The notes: generated from the letters alone by a model not told the origin. Positions 1 through 5,874 are shown, counted from the first letter of the stretch. The stretch: 7,826 nucleotides of DNA from Candidatus Thorarchaeota archaeon (GCA_020355105.1 CP070658.1:651430-659255); one strand, 5' to 3'. Program-made: numbers and translations.

Positions 1-15
1 CTTCTTCCTTGACAC
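1..15 (-). CDS. Start of a downstream gene, possibly topoisomerase VI subunit A (partial)
   Basis: Only five codons lie in the window (GTG TCA AGG AAG AAG, giving M-S-R-K-K). The GTG at 15-13 overlaps the last base of the top6B TAG stop (17-15) in a TAGTG arrangement, and a good Shine-Dalgarno sequence sits seven bases upstream. Such stop/start overlap is typical of translationally coupled archaeal genes. In many archaea top6B is followed or preceded by top6A, the catalytic DNA-cleaving subunit, so top6A is the natural guess. The identity is inferred from position alone: five residues cannot identify a family. Confidence 0.35.
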
Positions 16-2069
16 TACTCGCCACCCTCCACAGGCACCTCGAGTGACTCATCCTCACCATCTCCAAGAGGCAAGTCAGCAACTAGATCGGTACCAATAC
101 CATTAGTTTCTGTTTCTTCTTGGTCATCGGCGGTTTCTAGTCCCGTGATGGAATCTCTGATCTTCCTCGCTACTACTTCCGGGTCGAATGCGCGTCTCGT
201 CCGACCATCATTCGCGATGGCGGCCAGGCTTTGAGCGAATTGGTCCGCGTACATCGCCAAGATGCCGGCTCTCTTTGCCTTTCGCCGGGCTGTTTCCCTT
301 CTTGTTATATATCGTCTGAATCTCCTACCTGCGTCTTCTAGGGCCAGCTTGATTTCTCTAAGGAGTACTTCATCTTCAGCAAGCGCCTGTTTGCTTTGTC
401 CCTTAAACATCACGTGAACATAGGCTCCTGCCACATGAATGAATACCATAATGGGACCTCGAGGGATGCCGTTGTCGAATGTCTGAACCTTGTAGTTCTT
501 CCATTTCACTGAAGTAGAGGCCTTCCATGTCGCGCAGTCGCTATTGTCCCTTAGTTTCGGAACCCGATTAACAAATCTCCACAACACCATCGGAGCAGAA
601 GTAGCTGGCTTGATTTCACCACCGTAGGCAATACAGACTTCGACAGAGAACGCCAGGCCCTTGCCAGAAGTCGGCTTTCTCGTCACGGCGGTTACGAAGT
701 CGGGATTGTATGCCATCTGGATAGTCTGCTCGAAGACCTCCTCTCCTACCGGGACAACCGTGTCAGTGGGAGGAGCTATATAGTCTTCACTTGAGAATGA
801 TTTGTAGAGGAGCTCAATCTCTGTCTTCGACAGTGAGTCAGCGGGTGTTCCAGGACCGAGAACGTCAAGGTGACGCCTTTTCAAGTCCTTGTTGGCATTG
901 GTGATGATCTTGCGTGCTTTGTTGGAACTAAGCCGACAAAACGCCCTAGTAAGAAAGCCACGCAAATCTGTTTCGGATGTCTCCCTAAGCAGGTCTTGAA
1001 ACTCACCGATACGGATGCTCGCAGGGTGTGGTTGAGCATACTTGGGTTCTTCTGGAAATTCCTTGACTCGCCGTGGATATATGTGGACCGCACCATATGG
1101 ATCTATGAAGACGATTGTGACATGCGAGTTAAGCAAAGACGCCATCTCGCAGTAGGTGTCAGCGTAGCCTCGTCTATACTGGATGTTGAGGTAGTTCAAT
1201 CGAATATAGGAGCCATGCTCAAATGGAAGCTCCATATTCATAGGGCCCCCTACGTAGTCCTTTGTGTTTGCGGTAGTGGTATAGAAGTCAGATACAGTGG
1301 CATCTTTAGAGTTGAATCTCTTTGTGACCGTGAAGATGGGTTTCCCGGTAGTGTTCTGAGCGTCACTAAAAGCAGATGGTGCACCAAAACCTTGGCTTCC
1401 TCTTGTCTGCCGGAGTTTCTCTGATTTGCTCGATGCCAGATAGATTCCGAATTTCTCTAGATCCGATGGGACCATTCCGACGCCGTTGTCGAAGCAGGTG
1501 AACTCATAGACTTTGAAGCCTTCTTCGTCGTCTATTGGCACCAAATCTGGCATGAAGACTTCAGTGAGCTGAATAACACATAGTGGTTCTCGTCGATTTA
1601 TCATTCCTCGAAATGGCACCAGGAACTTCCTGAATGTCGTGAGTCTTTCTTCCAAGGTTTCCTTTCTTCGTGGAGGGATTTCGACATCCTTTCCCTCCCT
1701 GACGTCCTTCTCGAGCTTCTTGCTAATGGCGATGGAGTCCTCAAGCGTCCCTTCCAGCTTCGTATGTATCTCTTCCACGTATTTCGGATCCAGTTTGTCA
1801 TCTAGTCGAGGTCTTCTATCTGTTTTCCACCACCAACTCTCAAGAGCATCTATCGCGTTGTCAAGAAACTCGATAGAAAACTGAGTATGCTTGTTAAGTC
1901 CTGTTTCGAAGCCAACGAGCTGGGTCCTCTTACGCATGAACTTGGCAATTGTACCCTCCCGAATGTCTCCTGCCTTGGAAAGTTCCTGTTCTGTAGCCTT
2001 GACCTTCTTGGTGGATGGTTTCTTCTTGCGCTTCGTGGACTTTTTCTTTTTCGAGCTCAAATCAATCAC
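15..2069 (-). CDS. top6B: DNA topoisomerase VI subunit B (GHKL ATPase subunit), with insertion and charged tails
   Basis: ATP-binding subunit of the A2B2 type IIB topoisomerase, which relaxes and decatenates DNA by ATP-gated strand passage. In order: a Lys-rich N-tail (residues 7-24); N-box EFLDNAIDALE (67-77, Mg-binding Asn71); G1 motif DNGVGM (194-199); ATP-lid motif RGSQGFGAPSA (223-233); an H2TH-like stretch with FLTRAF (372-377) and IAPPTDTVVPVGEE (431-444); and the transducer with FVNRVP (499-504), HVAGAYV (545-551) and the probable switch lysine Lys560 in GQSKQALA. The tail from about 645 is acidic. At 684 residues it is longer than the familiar ~530-residue archaeal forms, mainly through extra sequence between N-box and G1 plus the tails. 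The listed start is GTG; an SD-supported TTG at 2060 would remove three residues. The family call is firm; roles for the extra segments are unknown. Confidence 0.95.
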   Translation of the reverse strand: MIDLSSKKKKSTKRKKKPSTKKVKATEQELSKAGDIREGTIAKFMRKRTQLVGFETGLNKHTQFSIEFLDNAIDALESWWWKTDRRPRLDDKLDPKYVEEIHTKLEGTLEDSIAISKKLEKDVREGKDVEIPPRRKETLEERLTTFRKFLVPFRGMINRREPLCVIQLTEVFMPDLVPIDDEEGFKVYEFTCFDNGVGMVPSDLEKFGIYLASSKSEKLRQTRGSQGFGAPSAFSDAQNTTGKPIFTVTKRFNSKDATVSDFYTTTANTKDYVGGPMNMELPFEHGSYIRLNYLNIQYRRGYADTYCEMASLLNSHVTIVFIDPYGAVHIYPRRVKEFPEEPKYAQPHPASIRIGEFQDLLRETSETDLRGFLTRAFCRLSSNKARKIITNANKDLKRRHLDVLGPGTPADSLSKTEIELLYKSFSSEDYIAPPTDTVVPVGEEVFEQTIQMAYNPDFVTAVTRKPTSGKGLAFSVEVCIAYGGEIKPATSAPMVLWRFVNRVPKLRDNSDCATWKASTSVKWKNYKVQTFDNGIPRGPIMVFIHVAGAYVHVMFKGQSKQALAEDEVLLREIKLALEDAGRRFRRYITRRETARRKAKRAGILAMYADQFAQSLAAIANDGRTRRAFDPEVVARKIRDSITGLETADDQEETETNGIGTDLVADLPLGDGEDESLEVPVEGGE
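23..30 (-). promoter_or_regulatory. Shine-Dalgarno site for the gene overlapping the top6B stop
   Basis: The minus strand reads GGAGGGTG here, close to the archaeal anti-SD complement GGAGGTG, and ends seven bases before the GTG at 15-13. It lies inside the last codons of top6B. It is the main support for a coupled downstream gene. Confidence 0.45.
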
Positions 2070-2072
2070 TCC
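2066..2072 (-). promoter_or_regulatory. SD-like GGAGTGA suggesting a TTG start for top6B at 2060
   Basis: The minus strand reads GGAGTGA, then five bases (TTGAT), then TTG at 2060-2058. The GTG at 2069 lies inside this SD-like motif, and the DNA upstream of that GTG offers no comparable site. Translation may therefore begin at the TTG with M-S-S-K-K-K-K. The cofE start shows the same SD-then-TTG arrangement. Confidence 0.35.
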
Positions 2073-2198
2073 GTCTGTCGTTCTGTGCTCAAGCTACCGG
2101 TCATTGTGCTCCTAGCGTTATAGACGCCAGACAAGGTCTAGAACTGCACTTCTCGCTTCTGAAGATTTCCTTATCATCGCATTTATTGTTTTCCTGTT

Positions 2199-2222
2199 AA
2201 AACACCCTCCCGGGAGCGTTTT
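2199..2222. repeat. Interrupted inverted repeat with 10-bp perfect palindrome CTCCCGGGAG
   Basis: The core CTCCCGGGAG (2207-2216) is a perfect palindrome. It is flanked by AAAAC (2199-2203) and GTTTT (2218-2222), which also pair, with an asymmetric three-versus-one mismatch between the arms. It abuts the AT-rich stretch that probably holds the top6B and/or cofE promoters. It could be an operator for a dimeric regulator or an RNA hairpin near a transcript start. The symmetry is seen directly; the role is inferred. Confidence 0.4.
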
Positions 2223-2323
2223 GGATACGGAAAGCTGGTCCACAAAGATGATGGAGCTATCGAAGACTGGAGAACGGTCATTTGAGGCAGACTTTTCCGT
2301 GATCAGCTAGTTGAATGGGATGA

Positions 2324-2330
2324 GAGGTGA
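2324..2330 (+). promoter_or_regulatory. Shine-Dalgarno site GAGGTGA deciding the cofE TTG start
   Basis: GAGGTGA is a near-ideal archaeal SD, followed by four bases (GCAT) and TTG at 2335-2337. The upstream in-frame candidates, TTG 2311 and ATG 2320, have no SD before them, and starting there would put this SD inside the coding sequence. Confidence 0.6.
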
Positions 2331-2334
2331 GCAT

Positions 2335-3090
2335 TTGAGTACGAAGCCTTTGCAACTATTCGGGATCCCGGGGATTCCGAAGATTGAACAAGGAGATGAC
2401 CTCTCAAAGATCATTCTCGAAGCAATACGTGAATCGCAAATGGAGTTGATTGATGGCGACATTATCATCATTGCTCACTCTGTCGTTTCAAAGGCAGAGA
2501 GTCGCGTGGTTCATCGGGACACCATCACAGTTTCTGACAGGGCGCGTACAATCGCAGCGGCAAATGGATTCGACCCATTGCTTGTTGAGCTCGCCCTTCA
2601 GGAGAGCAAAAGAGTCCTACGAAGTAGGGGTGTCTTAATCACTGAAACTCACGGTGGACTTGTGTGCAACTTCAGTGGTGTAGACCGCTCGAATGCACCT
2701 GTCGACTGCTTCTTGCTTCTCCCCGAGGATCCTGACGCAAGTGCATCACAGATACTGGACACTCTGAAGGCTGAAACTGGACTGAATCTGGCGGTGATAA
2801 TCTCTGACACACAAGGTCGACCTTGGAGAATAGGATCCCTTAACATTGCCATCGGTTGTGCCGGAATTGGCGCCTTCAGGCATAATCGAGGAAAGAGAGA
2901 CCTATATGGCAGAATCTTGAAACGTTCCACTGTTTGCCAGATCGATGAGCTCGCAGCTGCCGCAGAACCGCTCATGGGGCAGGCTGATGACGCAGTACCA
3001 GTCGTAATTGCACGGGGCTATGAAATAGTAAAGGATGGGAAGGTCGGCAGGGATATCCATAGGACAGCTGCCGAAGACCTCTTCCGGTGA
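2335..3090 (+). CDS. cofE: Coenzyme F420:L-glutamate ligase (CofE family)
   Basis: CofE uses GTP to add L-glutamate residues to F420-0, giving F420-1 and F420-2, the deazaflavin hydride carrier of many archaea; it is a soluble, metal-dependent enzyme. Numbered from TTG 2335 (251 residues, usual for archaeal CofE), the chain shows FGIPGIPKIEQGDDL (9-23), DGDIIIIAHSVVSKAESR (40-57), HGGLVCNFSGVDRSN (106-120, with Asp117 in the metal-site region), SDTQGRPWR (157-165), IAIGCAGI (171-178), and DELAAAAEPLMGQADDAVPVV (204-224) followed by ARG. These are the characteristic blocks of the family. TTG 2335 is preferred because of the GAGGTGA upstream; ATG 2320 and TTG 2311 would add 5 or 8 residues. No other F420 gene is adjacent. 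Paralogues acting on a different acceptor exist, so the exact substrate is slightly less certain than the family. It converges on the zinc-ribbon gene with a 6-nt gap. Confidence 0.93.
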   Translation: MSTKPLQLFGIPGIPKIEQGDDLSKIILEAIRESQMELIDGDIIIIAHSVVSKAESRVVHRDTITVSDRARTIAAANGFDPLLVELALQESKRVLRSRGVLITETHGGLVCNFSGVDRSNAPVDCFLLLPEDPDASASQILDTLKAETGLNLAVIISDTQGRPWRIGSLNIAIGCAGIGAFRHNRGKRDLYGRILKRSTVCQIDELAAAAEPLMGQADDAVPVVIARGYEIVKDGKVGRDIHRTAAEDLFR

Positions 3091-3096
3091 CTATGC

Positions 3097-3840
3097 CTAT
3101 TCGACCCTGTGCCCGCAGCTGTTGCAGAACCGGGCTCCGGCAGGGTACTGCTGTCCACAATTGGTGCAGAATCCTCCGGCGCCACCTGTTGAGATTGTGA
3201 CACTTTCGGTACGTGGCTCAGCTCCGCTTCGCCCACCCTCGATTGGTGCCCCACATTGGGGGCAAGAGGCGGCGTTTCCAGCATTATGACCGCAATATGG
3301 GCATTTGCCTTCGTTCTGAGCTGACGTGATGTTGGCCATGATTGATGGAATGACCCTCTTCTGTTTGAAACTGAAACGCATGTTTCCACCAGACTTCAAG
3401 GTCACAATCAGATCATTGCCACTCTGGGCAGCCTGGCTTATTGCCAGGATTGGAATAGCAAGACTCTCTGTGTTGCCATCGGCATCCTTGTTGTAGAATG
3501 AGTCCGAGCTCCATGATGAGATGGCTGCTCCAACAGCAGCAAAACCCAACCCGCGACCTAAGCCGCGAACAGCCCGTCCACCAATACCACCCATTTCTCG
3601 TCCAATTCCCTCAAGAATCGCAGCGCCTGCAACTGCTCCTGCAAGTGCTCCGAACTTCTTGGCTGCACCCCATCTTGAGGGCTTCTTAATCCATACAAGT
3701 CGAATGTCCGTGACTTCCATCGATCCATCTTCGTTGTCGAATTTCACGTCCTTCTCGCGTACCATCTTCCTCTCATGCCCCATGGTCGTGAGGCCCCGAT
3801 CCGAGTAGGTAACAGTAAGAAACTGTGGTCGTTCACCCAT
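3097..3840 (-). CDS. Uncharacterised protein: split PH/GRAM-like domain, glycine zipper, two C-terminal zinc ribbons
   Basis: No named family recognised. From ATG 3840 the product has 247 residues. Residues 8-52 look like short beta strands ending VTDIRLVWIKK, as in the first half of a PH/GRAM-like domain. Residues about 64-109 are very rich in Gly and Ala with GxxxG-type spacing (GALAGAVAGAA, then GLGRGLGFAAVGAA), resembling a glycine-zipper hairpin that can insert in or press on a membrane. Residues 127-172 (IPILAIS...LIVTLKSGGNMRFSF) look like the second PH half. Two zinc ribbons follow: Cys180/183/193/196 and Cys225/228/239/242, each with CxxC pairs. ATG 3840 has GAGGG six bases upstream; GTG 3861 would add seven residues and include that SD. 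The architecture suggests a membrane-associated adaptor with metal-stabilised ends. This is inference; no catalytic motif is visible. Confidence 0.8.
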   Translation of the reverse strand: MGERPQFLTVTYSDRGLTTMGHERKMVREKDVKFDNEDGSMEVTDIRLVWIKKPSRWGAAKKFGALAGAVAGAAILEGIGREMGGIGGRAVRGLGRGLGFAAVGAAISSWSSDSFYNKDADGNTESLAIPILAISQAAQSGNDLIVTLKSGGNMRFSFKQKRVIPSIMANITSAQNEGKCPYCGHNAGNAASCPQCGAPIEGGRSGAEPRTESVTISTGGAGGFCTNCGQQYPAGARFCNSCGHRVE

Positions 3841-3846
3841 GATTAT

Positions 3847-3851
3847 CCCTC
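3847..3851 (-). promoter_or_regulatory. SD-like GAGGG supporting the ATG 3840 start
   Basis: On the minus strand GAGGG is followed by six bases (ATAATC) and the ATG at 3840-3838. This favours ATG over the in-frame GTG at 3861-3859. Confidence 0.45.
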
Positions 3852-4036
3852 TGGCTTGCACATATCGTGCTTGATAGCTCTTCAGGCAGACTGCGCACCA
3901 TTCAGTATTAAGTTTGTTACCGCGTACCTAAAGGATGAGCTAGCTGTCCACAAGCAGAGTCCCATTGTCATTGGACATCAGACAGTCAAACATATTACCA
4001 ACCAACCCGCGAACGAGAAACATCGAAACCATCGAT

Positions 4037-4043
4037 GAGAGGA
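4037..4043 (+). promoter_or_regulatory. SD-like GAGAGGA for hbd
   Basis: GAGAGGA precedes the ATG at 4052 by eight bases. It supports M-E-I-K-K-I as the true start rather than upstream in-frame codons such as the one at 3965, and leaves the usual few residues before the Rossmann GxGxxG motif. Confidence 0.5.
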
Positions 4044-4051
4044 CGATAAGG

Positions 4052-4933
4052 ATGGAAATCAAGAAGATAGCAGTCCTGGGTGCAGGCCTAATGGGTAATG
4101 GAATCGCCCACGTATGTGCTCAGGCGGGCTATGACGTAAAGATGAGAGACATCGAACAGAAGTTACTTGACAAGGGCATAGCTACCATCACAAAGAACTT
4201 GGAAAGGGGTCTCAAGAAGGGGAGGATTACTCAAGAGGAGATAGATGCGACCGTCGGTCGAATCAAATGAGTGCTCGACCTCGAAGAGGCTGTGAAAGAT
4301 GCCGACCTCATAATTGAGGCAGTACCGGAGATCGTGCAGTTGAAGCTCGATATCTGGAAAGAGGTTGACAAACTGGCGCCTAAGCATGCAATTTTCGCAT
4401 CAAACACATCGAGCATAAGTATAACCCAGATGGCCGCCGTAACAGAGCGACCGAATCTCTTTGTCGGGATGCATTTCTTCAATCCAGTCCCTGTTATGCG
4501 TCTCGTCGAGATTATCAAAGGCCAGGGAACTGACGATAAGACAGTGGAGGTTATCGAAGCAATCTCTGCCAAGATAGGAAAGGAAACGGTATTGGTAAAC
4601 GAGGCGCCTGGGTTTGCTGTGAATCGCCTGTTGGTACCGGCGCTGAACGAGGCTGTCTTCGCAATACAGGAAGGCATCGCCACGGTAGAAGACATGGACC
4701 TCGCAATCAAGCTAGGTCTAAATTGGCCGATGGGTCCTTTGGAACTCCTAGACTTTGTGGGTCTTGATACGACGCTGCATATCTCCGACTACTTCGTGGA
4801 TGAGTTCAAAGATAGCAAGTACAGGGCTCCTTCACTACTAAGGAAGATGGTACGGGCTGGCTGGCTTGGAAGAAAGACCGGCATGGGCTTCTACGATTAT
4901 TCTGGGGAGAAGCCAGTCCCAAACCGTTTCTGA
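4052..4933 (+). pseudogene. hbd: 3-hydroxybutyryl-CoA dehydrogenase, intact except for one in-frame TGA at codon 73
   Basis: The family oxidises (S)-3-hydroxyacyl-CoA with NAD(P), or runs in reverse on acetoacetyl-CoA, in beta-oxidation or butyrate-type pathways in the cytosol. The frame covers 293 codons, the usual length. The N-terminal Rossmann motif GAGLMGNG (10-17) is followed by a normal helix region, then TGA at 4268-4270, then VLDLEEAV in the same frame. All expected catalytic residues lie after the stop: Ser120 in NTSSIS, His141 in GMHFFNP, Glu153 in LVEII and Asn191 in VNRLL, with the C-terminal domain ending GWLGRKTGMGFYDY. Recalled Clostridium Hbd has Gly at the TGA position (RISGTVDL versus RIK*VLDL), so GGA to TGA is one base change. 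Nothing else looks decayed. It could be a recent nonsense mutation, a sequence error, readthrough, or two fragments (4052-4270 and GTG 4271-4933). Family identity is secure; functional status is open. Confidence 0.9.
4268..4270 (+). other. In-frame TGA interrupting hbd
   Basis: The codons read ATC AAA TGA GTG CTC GAC CTC, with the frame open on both sides and family-typical protein in both directions. No SD precedes the GTG at 4271 at useful spacing (the nearest GAGGAG is about 30 bases upstream), so clean restart of a second protein is not supported. TGA is also the final stop of hbd and of cofE, so it is a normal stop codon here. Confidence 0.9.
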
Positions 4934-4949
4934 ACGCAGATTCTGTCCT

Positions 4950-4971
4950 GAGTGGTCCTTCGGGATCACTC
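4950..4971 (+). terminator. 9-bp hairpin with UUCG tetraloop between hbd and the hydrolase
   Basis: GAGTGGTCC (4950-4958), loop TTCG (4959-4962) and GGATCACTC (4963-4971) form nine consecutive pairs, one of them G-U, closed by the very stable C(UUCG)G loop. It starts 17 bases after the hbd stop. What follows (TTCCGATTTATT) is T-rich but not a clean T-run, so a terminator, RNA-processing site or 3'-end protector are all possible. The fold is read directly; the role is inferred. Confidence 0.5.
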
Positions 4972-4995
4972 TTCCGATTTATTCAGGCAACATTA

Positions 4996-5874
4996 ATGGG
5001 AGAGTTGACAGACGGAACATGTGTGCCGCCAATGAAGTTCAAGGAAACCCACTACATCGGATATGATGGAACCCGAATGTTCATGGCTTCTTGGATCCCT
5101 GACAACGAGCGTCCTCGTGCCCTGTTGATAGCTATCCACGGTCTAGGTAGCCATGGCCTTGACCTCGCCACTGTCGGGGAGTACTTCGCCGAGAACGGAA
5201 TCGCCGTCTTTGCACCTGATATGAGGGGCTTTGGTCACTTCGATGGACTCAAGGGACACGTCATGCGATTCGATGAGTACGTGGAGGATATCCAGAACAT
5301 CGTGATGCAGGTCAAGGACCGGTTCCTAAACAAACTAACCTACCTGTATGGCATATCTCTGGGTGGTATGAAAGTGCTCCGCTATGTTGTGGCATATCCT
5401 ACAACCGTCGACGGAATCCTGCTGCACTGTCCTGCTGTATTCCAAACGCTGGACATCAATCCGGCGACCAGGTTCATTGCAAACATACTCTCAATTCTGA
5501 ACGTAAAGAGATTCTACGACATCCCGACAGACTACGAGGAATCCACAAGAAGTCCTGAGGTTATCAGGCGTCAGGATGAAGACCCACTCCGAGTAGATCA
5601 GGTGACACCGAGGTTCGGTATCGAGGCACTGAAGGCCTCAGAACACTCATTCACACTTGGACCGAGGGTTGTTCTTCCAGTCTTGATACAGCAGGCAGGA
5701 GCAGATAAGCAGGTATCACCGGAGAAGGTGAAGGAATTCTTCGATACCATTACCTCTGCGGACAAGGAGTTCAGATTGTATGAAGGTCTGTACCATGAAC
5801 TCCCCGAAGAACCCGAAAAGGACCAGGTTCTGGGAGAAATGAATGCCTGGCTCGAGAAGAGACTTCCCTCCTAG
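4996..5874 (+). CDS. Alpha/beta hydrolase, monoacylglycerol lipase / lysophospholipase-like (serine hydrolase)
   Basis: Predicted cytosolic esterase or lipase acting on carboxyl esters, probably of lipids; the natural substrate is unknown. The 292-residue chain has the oxyanion-region HGLGSHG (48-54), APDMRGFGHFDG (73-84), nucleophile elbow GISLGG with Ser121, a helical cap region (about 148-215) including DPLR (196-199), acid Asp237 in GADKQVSP, and His267 in GLYHEL. This Ser-Asp-His order and the RGFGHFDG-type block match the hydrolase_4/MGL family, and the length is normal. There is no signal peptide. ATG 4996 is used here, but ATG 5032 (280 residues, beginning MKFKETHYIGYDG) looks more family-like and TTTATT at 4978-4983 could be a promoter for it; neither start has a strong SD. 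It follows hbd by 62 bases with a hairpin between, and its stop codon overlaps that of the convergent ATPase gene. Confidence 0.88.
   Translation: MGELTDGTCVPPMKFKETHYIGYDGTRMFMASWIPDNERPRALLIAIHGLGSHGLDLATVGEYFAENGIAVFAPDMRGFGHFDGLKGHVMRFDEYVEDIQNIVMQVKDRFLNKLTYLYGISLGGMKVLRYVVAYPTTVDGILLHCPAVFQTLDINPATRFIANILSILNVKRFYDIPTDYEESTRSPEVIRRQDEDPLRVDQVTPRFGIEALKASEHSFTLGPRVVLPVLIQQAGADKQVSPEKVKEFFDTITSADKEFRLYEGLYHELPEEPEKDQVLGEMNAWLEKRLPS
5871..5874. other. CTAG palindrome giving both stop codons of a convergent pair
   Basis: Read on the plus strand, bases 5872-5874 are the TAG stop of the hydrolase. Read on the minus strand, 5873-5871 are the TAG stop of the ATPase. The two coding sequences therefore overlap by four bases, with no room for a terminator outside coding DNA. 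Confidence 0.9.

Larger units (their letters stand above)
2070..2334. promoter_or_regulatory. Divergent control region between top6B and cofE
   Basis: No convincing gene lies in these 265 bases. An AT-rich stretch at about 2171-2203 is the likeliest promoter area. On the minus strand it contains AACAATAAATG preceded by a purine-rich GGAAA, a weak BRE/TATA-like match for top6B. On the plus strand TTTATTG at 2182-2188 could serve cofE. A palindrome lies beside these sites (separate entry). A 20-codon frame at 2248-2310 ends directly before the cofE region but has no visible SD. Promoter assignment is by eye only. Confidence 0.35.
3841..4051. promoter_or_regulatory. Divergent control region between the zinc-ribbon gene and hbd
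   Basis: These 211 bases contain no convincing gene. Plus-strand ACATATTA at 3990-3997 is a TATA-like match that would place a start near 4020, about 30 bases before hbd. On the minus strand ACTTAATAC around 3904-3912, preceded by AACAA, could drive the zinc-ribbon gene with a leader of about 40 bases. Both are visual matches to the archaeal BRE/TATA pattern and remain weak. Confidence 0.3.

Noticed and set aside
870..1424. A 184-codon plus-strand open frame opposite top6B
   Set aside because: It lies antisense within a strongly conserved gene, its protein resembles no family, and it is rich in Cys and Trp in the manner of shadow frames.
2248..2310. A 20-codon leader frame (ATG ATG GAG ... 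TAG) ending directly before the in-frame TTG at 2311
   Set aside because: No SD, no recognisable peptide feature, and cofE very probably starts later at 2335. Open frames this short are expected by chance.
3018..3389. Minus-strand open frame of 123 codons overlapping the ends of cofE and the zinc-ribbon gene
   Set aside because: It runs in a different frame across two well-supported genes and shows no family signal.
3965..4051. N-terminal extension of hbd from the codon at 3965
   Set aside because: Those 29 residues have no counterpart in the family, and an SD-like site directly precedes ATG 4052.
4052..4933. Alternative genetic code with TGA as Trp
   Set aside because: cofE and hbd themselves end at TGA exactly where the families end, and Trp is encoded by TGG throughout.
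4271..4933. Independent protein starting at GTG 4271
   Set aside because: It would lack the NAD-binding GxGxxG region, begins in mid-domain, and has no SD at usable spacing. It is better described as the second part of the interrupted hbd.
4268..4971. Selenocysteine insertion at the hbd TGA, with the 4950-4971 hairpin as a 3'-UTR SECIS element
   Set aside because: Archaeal SECIS elements have an asymmetric internal loop with a conserved GAA opposite A; this hairpin is an unbroken stem with a UUCG loop. The site is Gly in homologues, not Cys, and is not catalytic.
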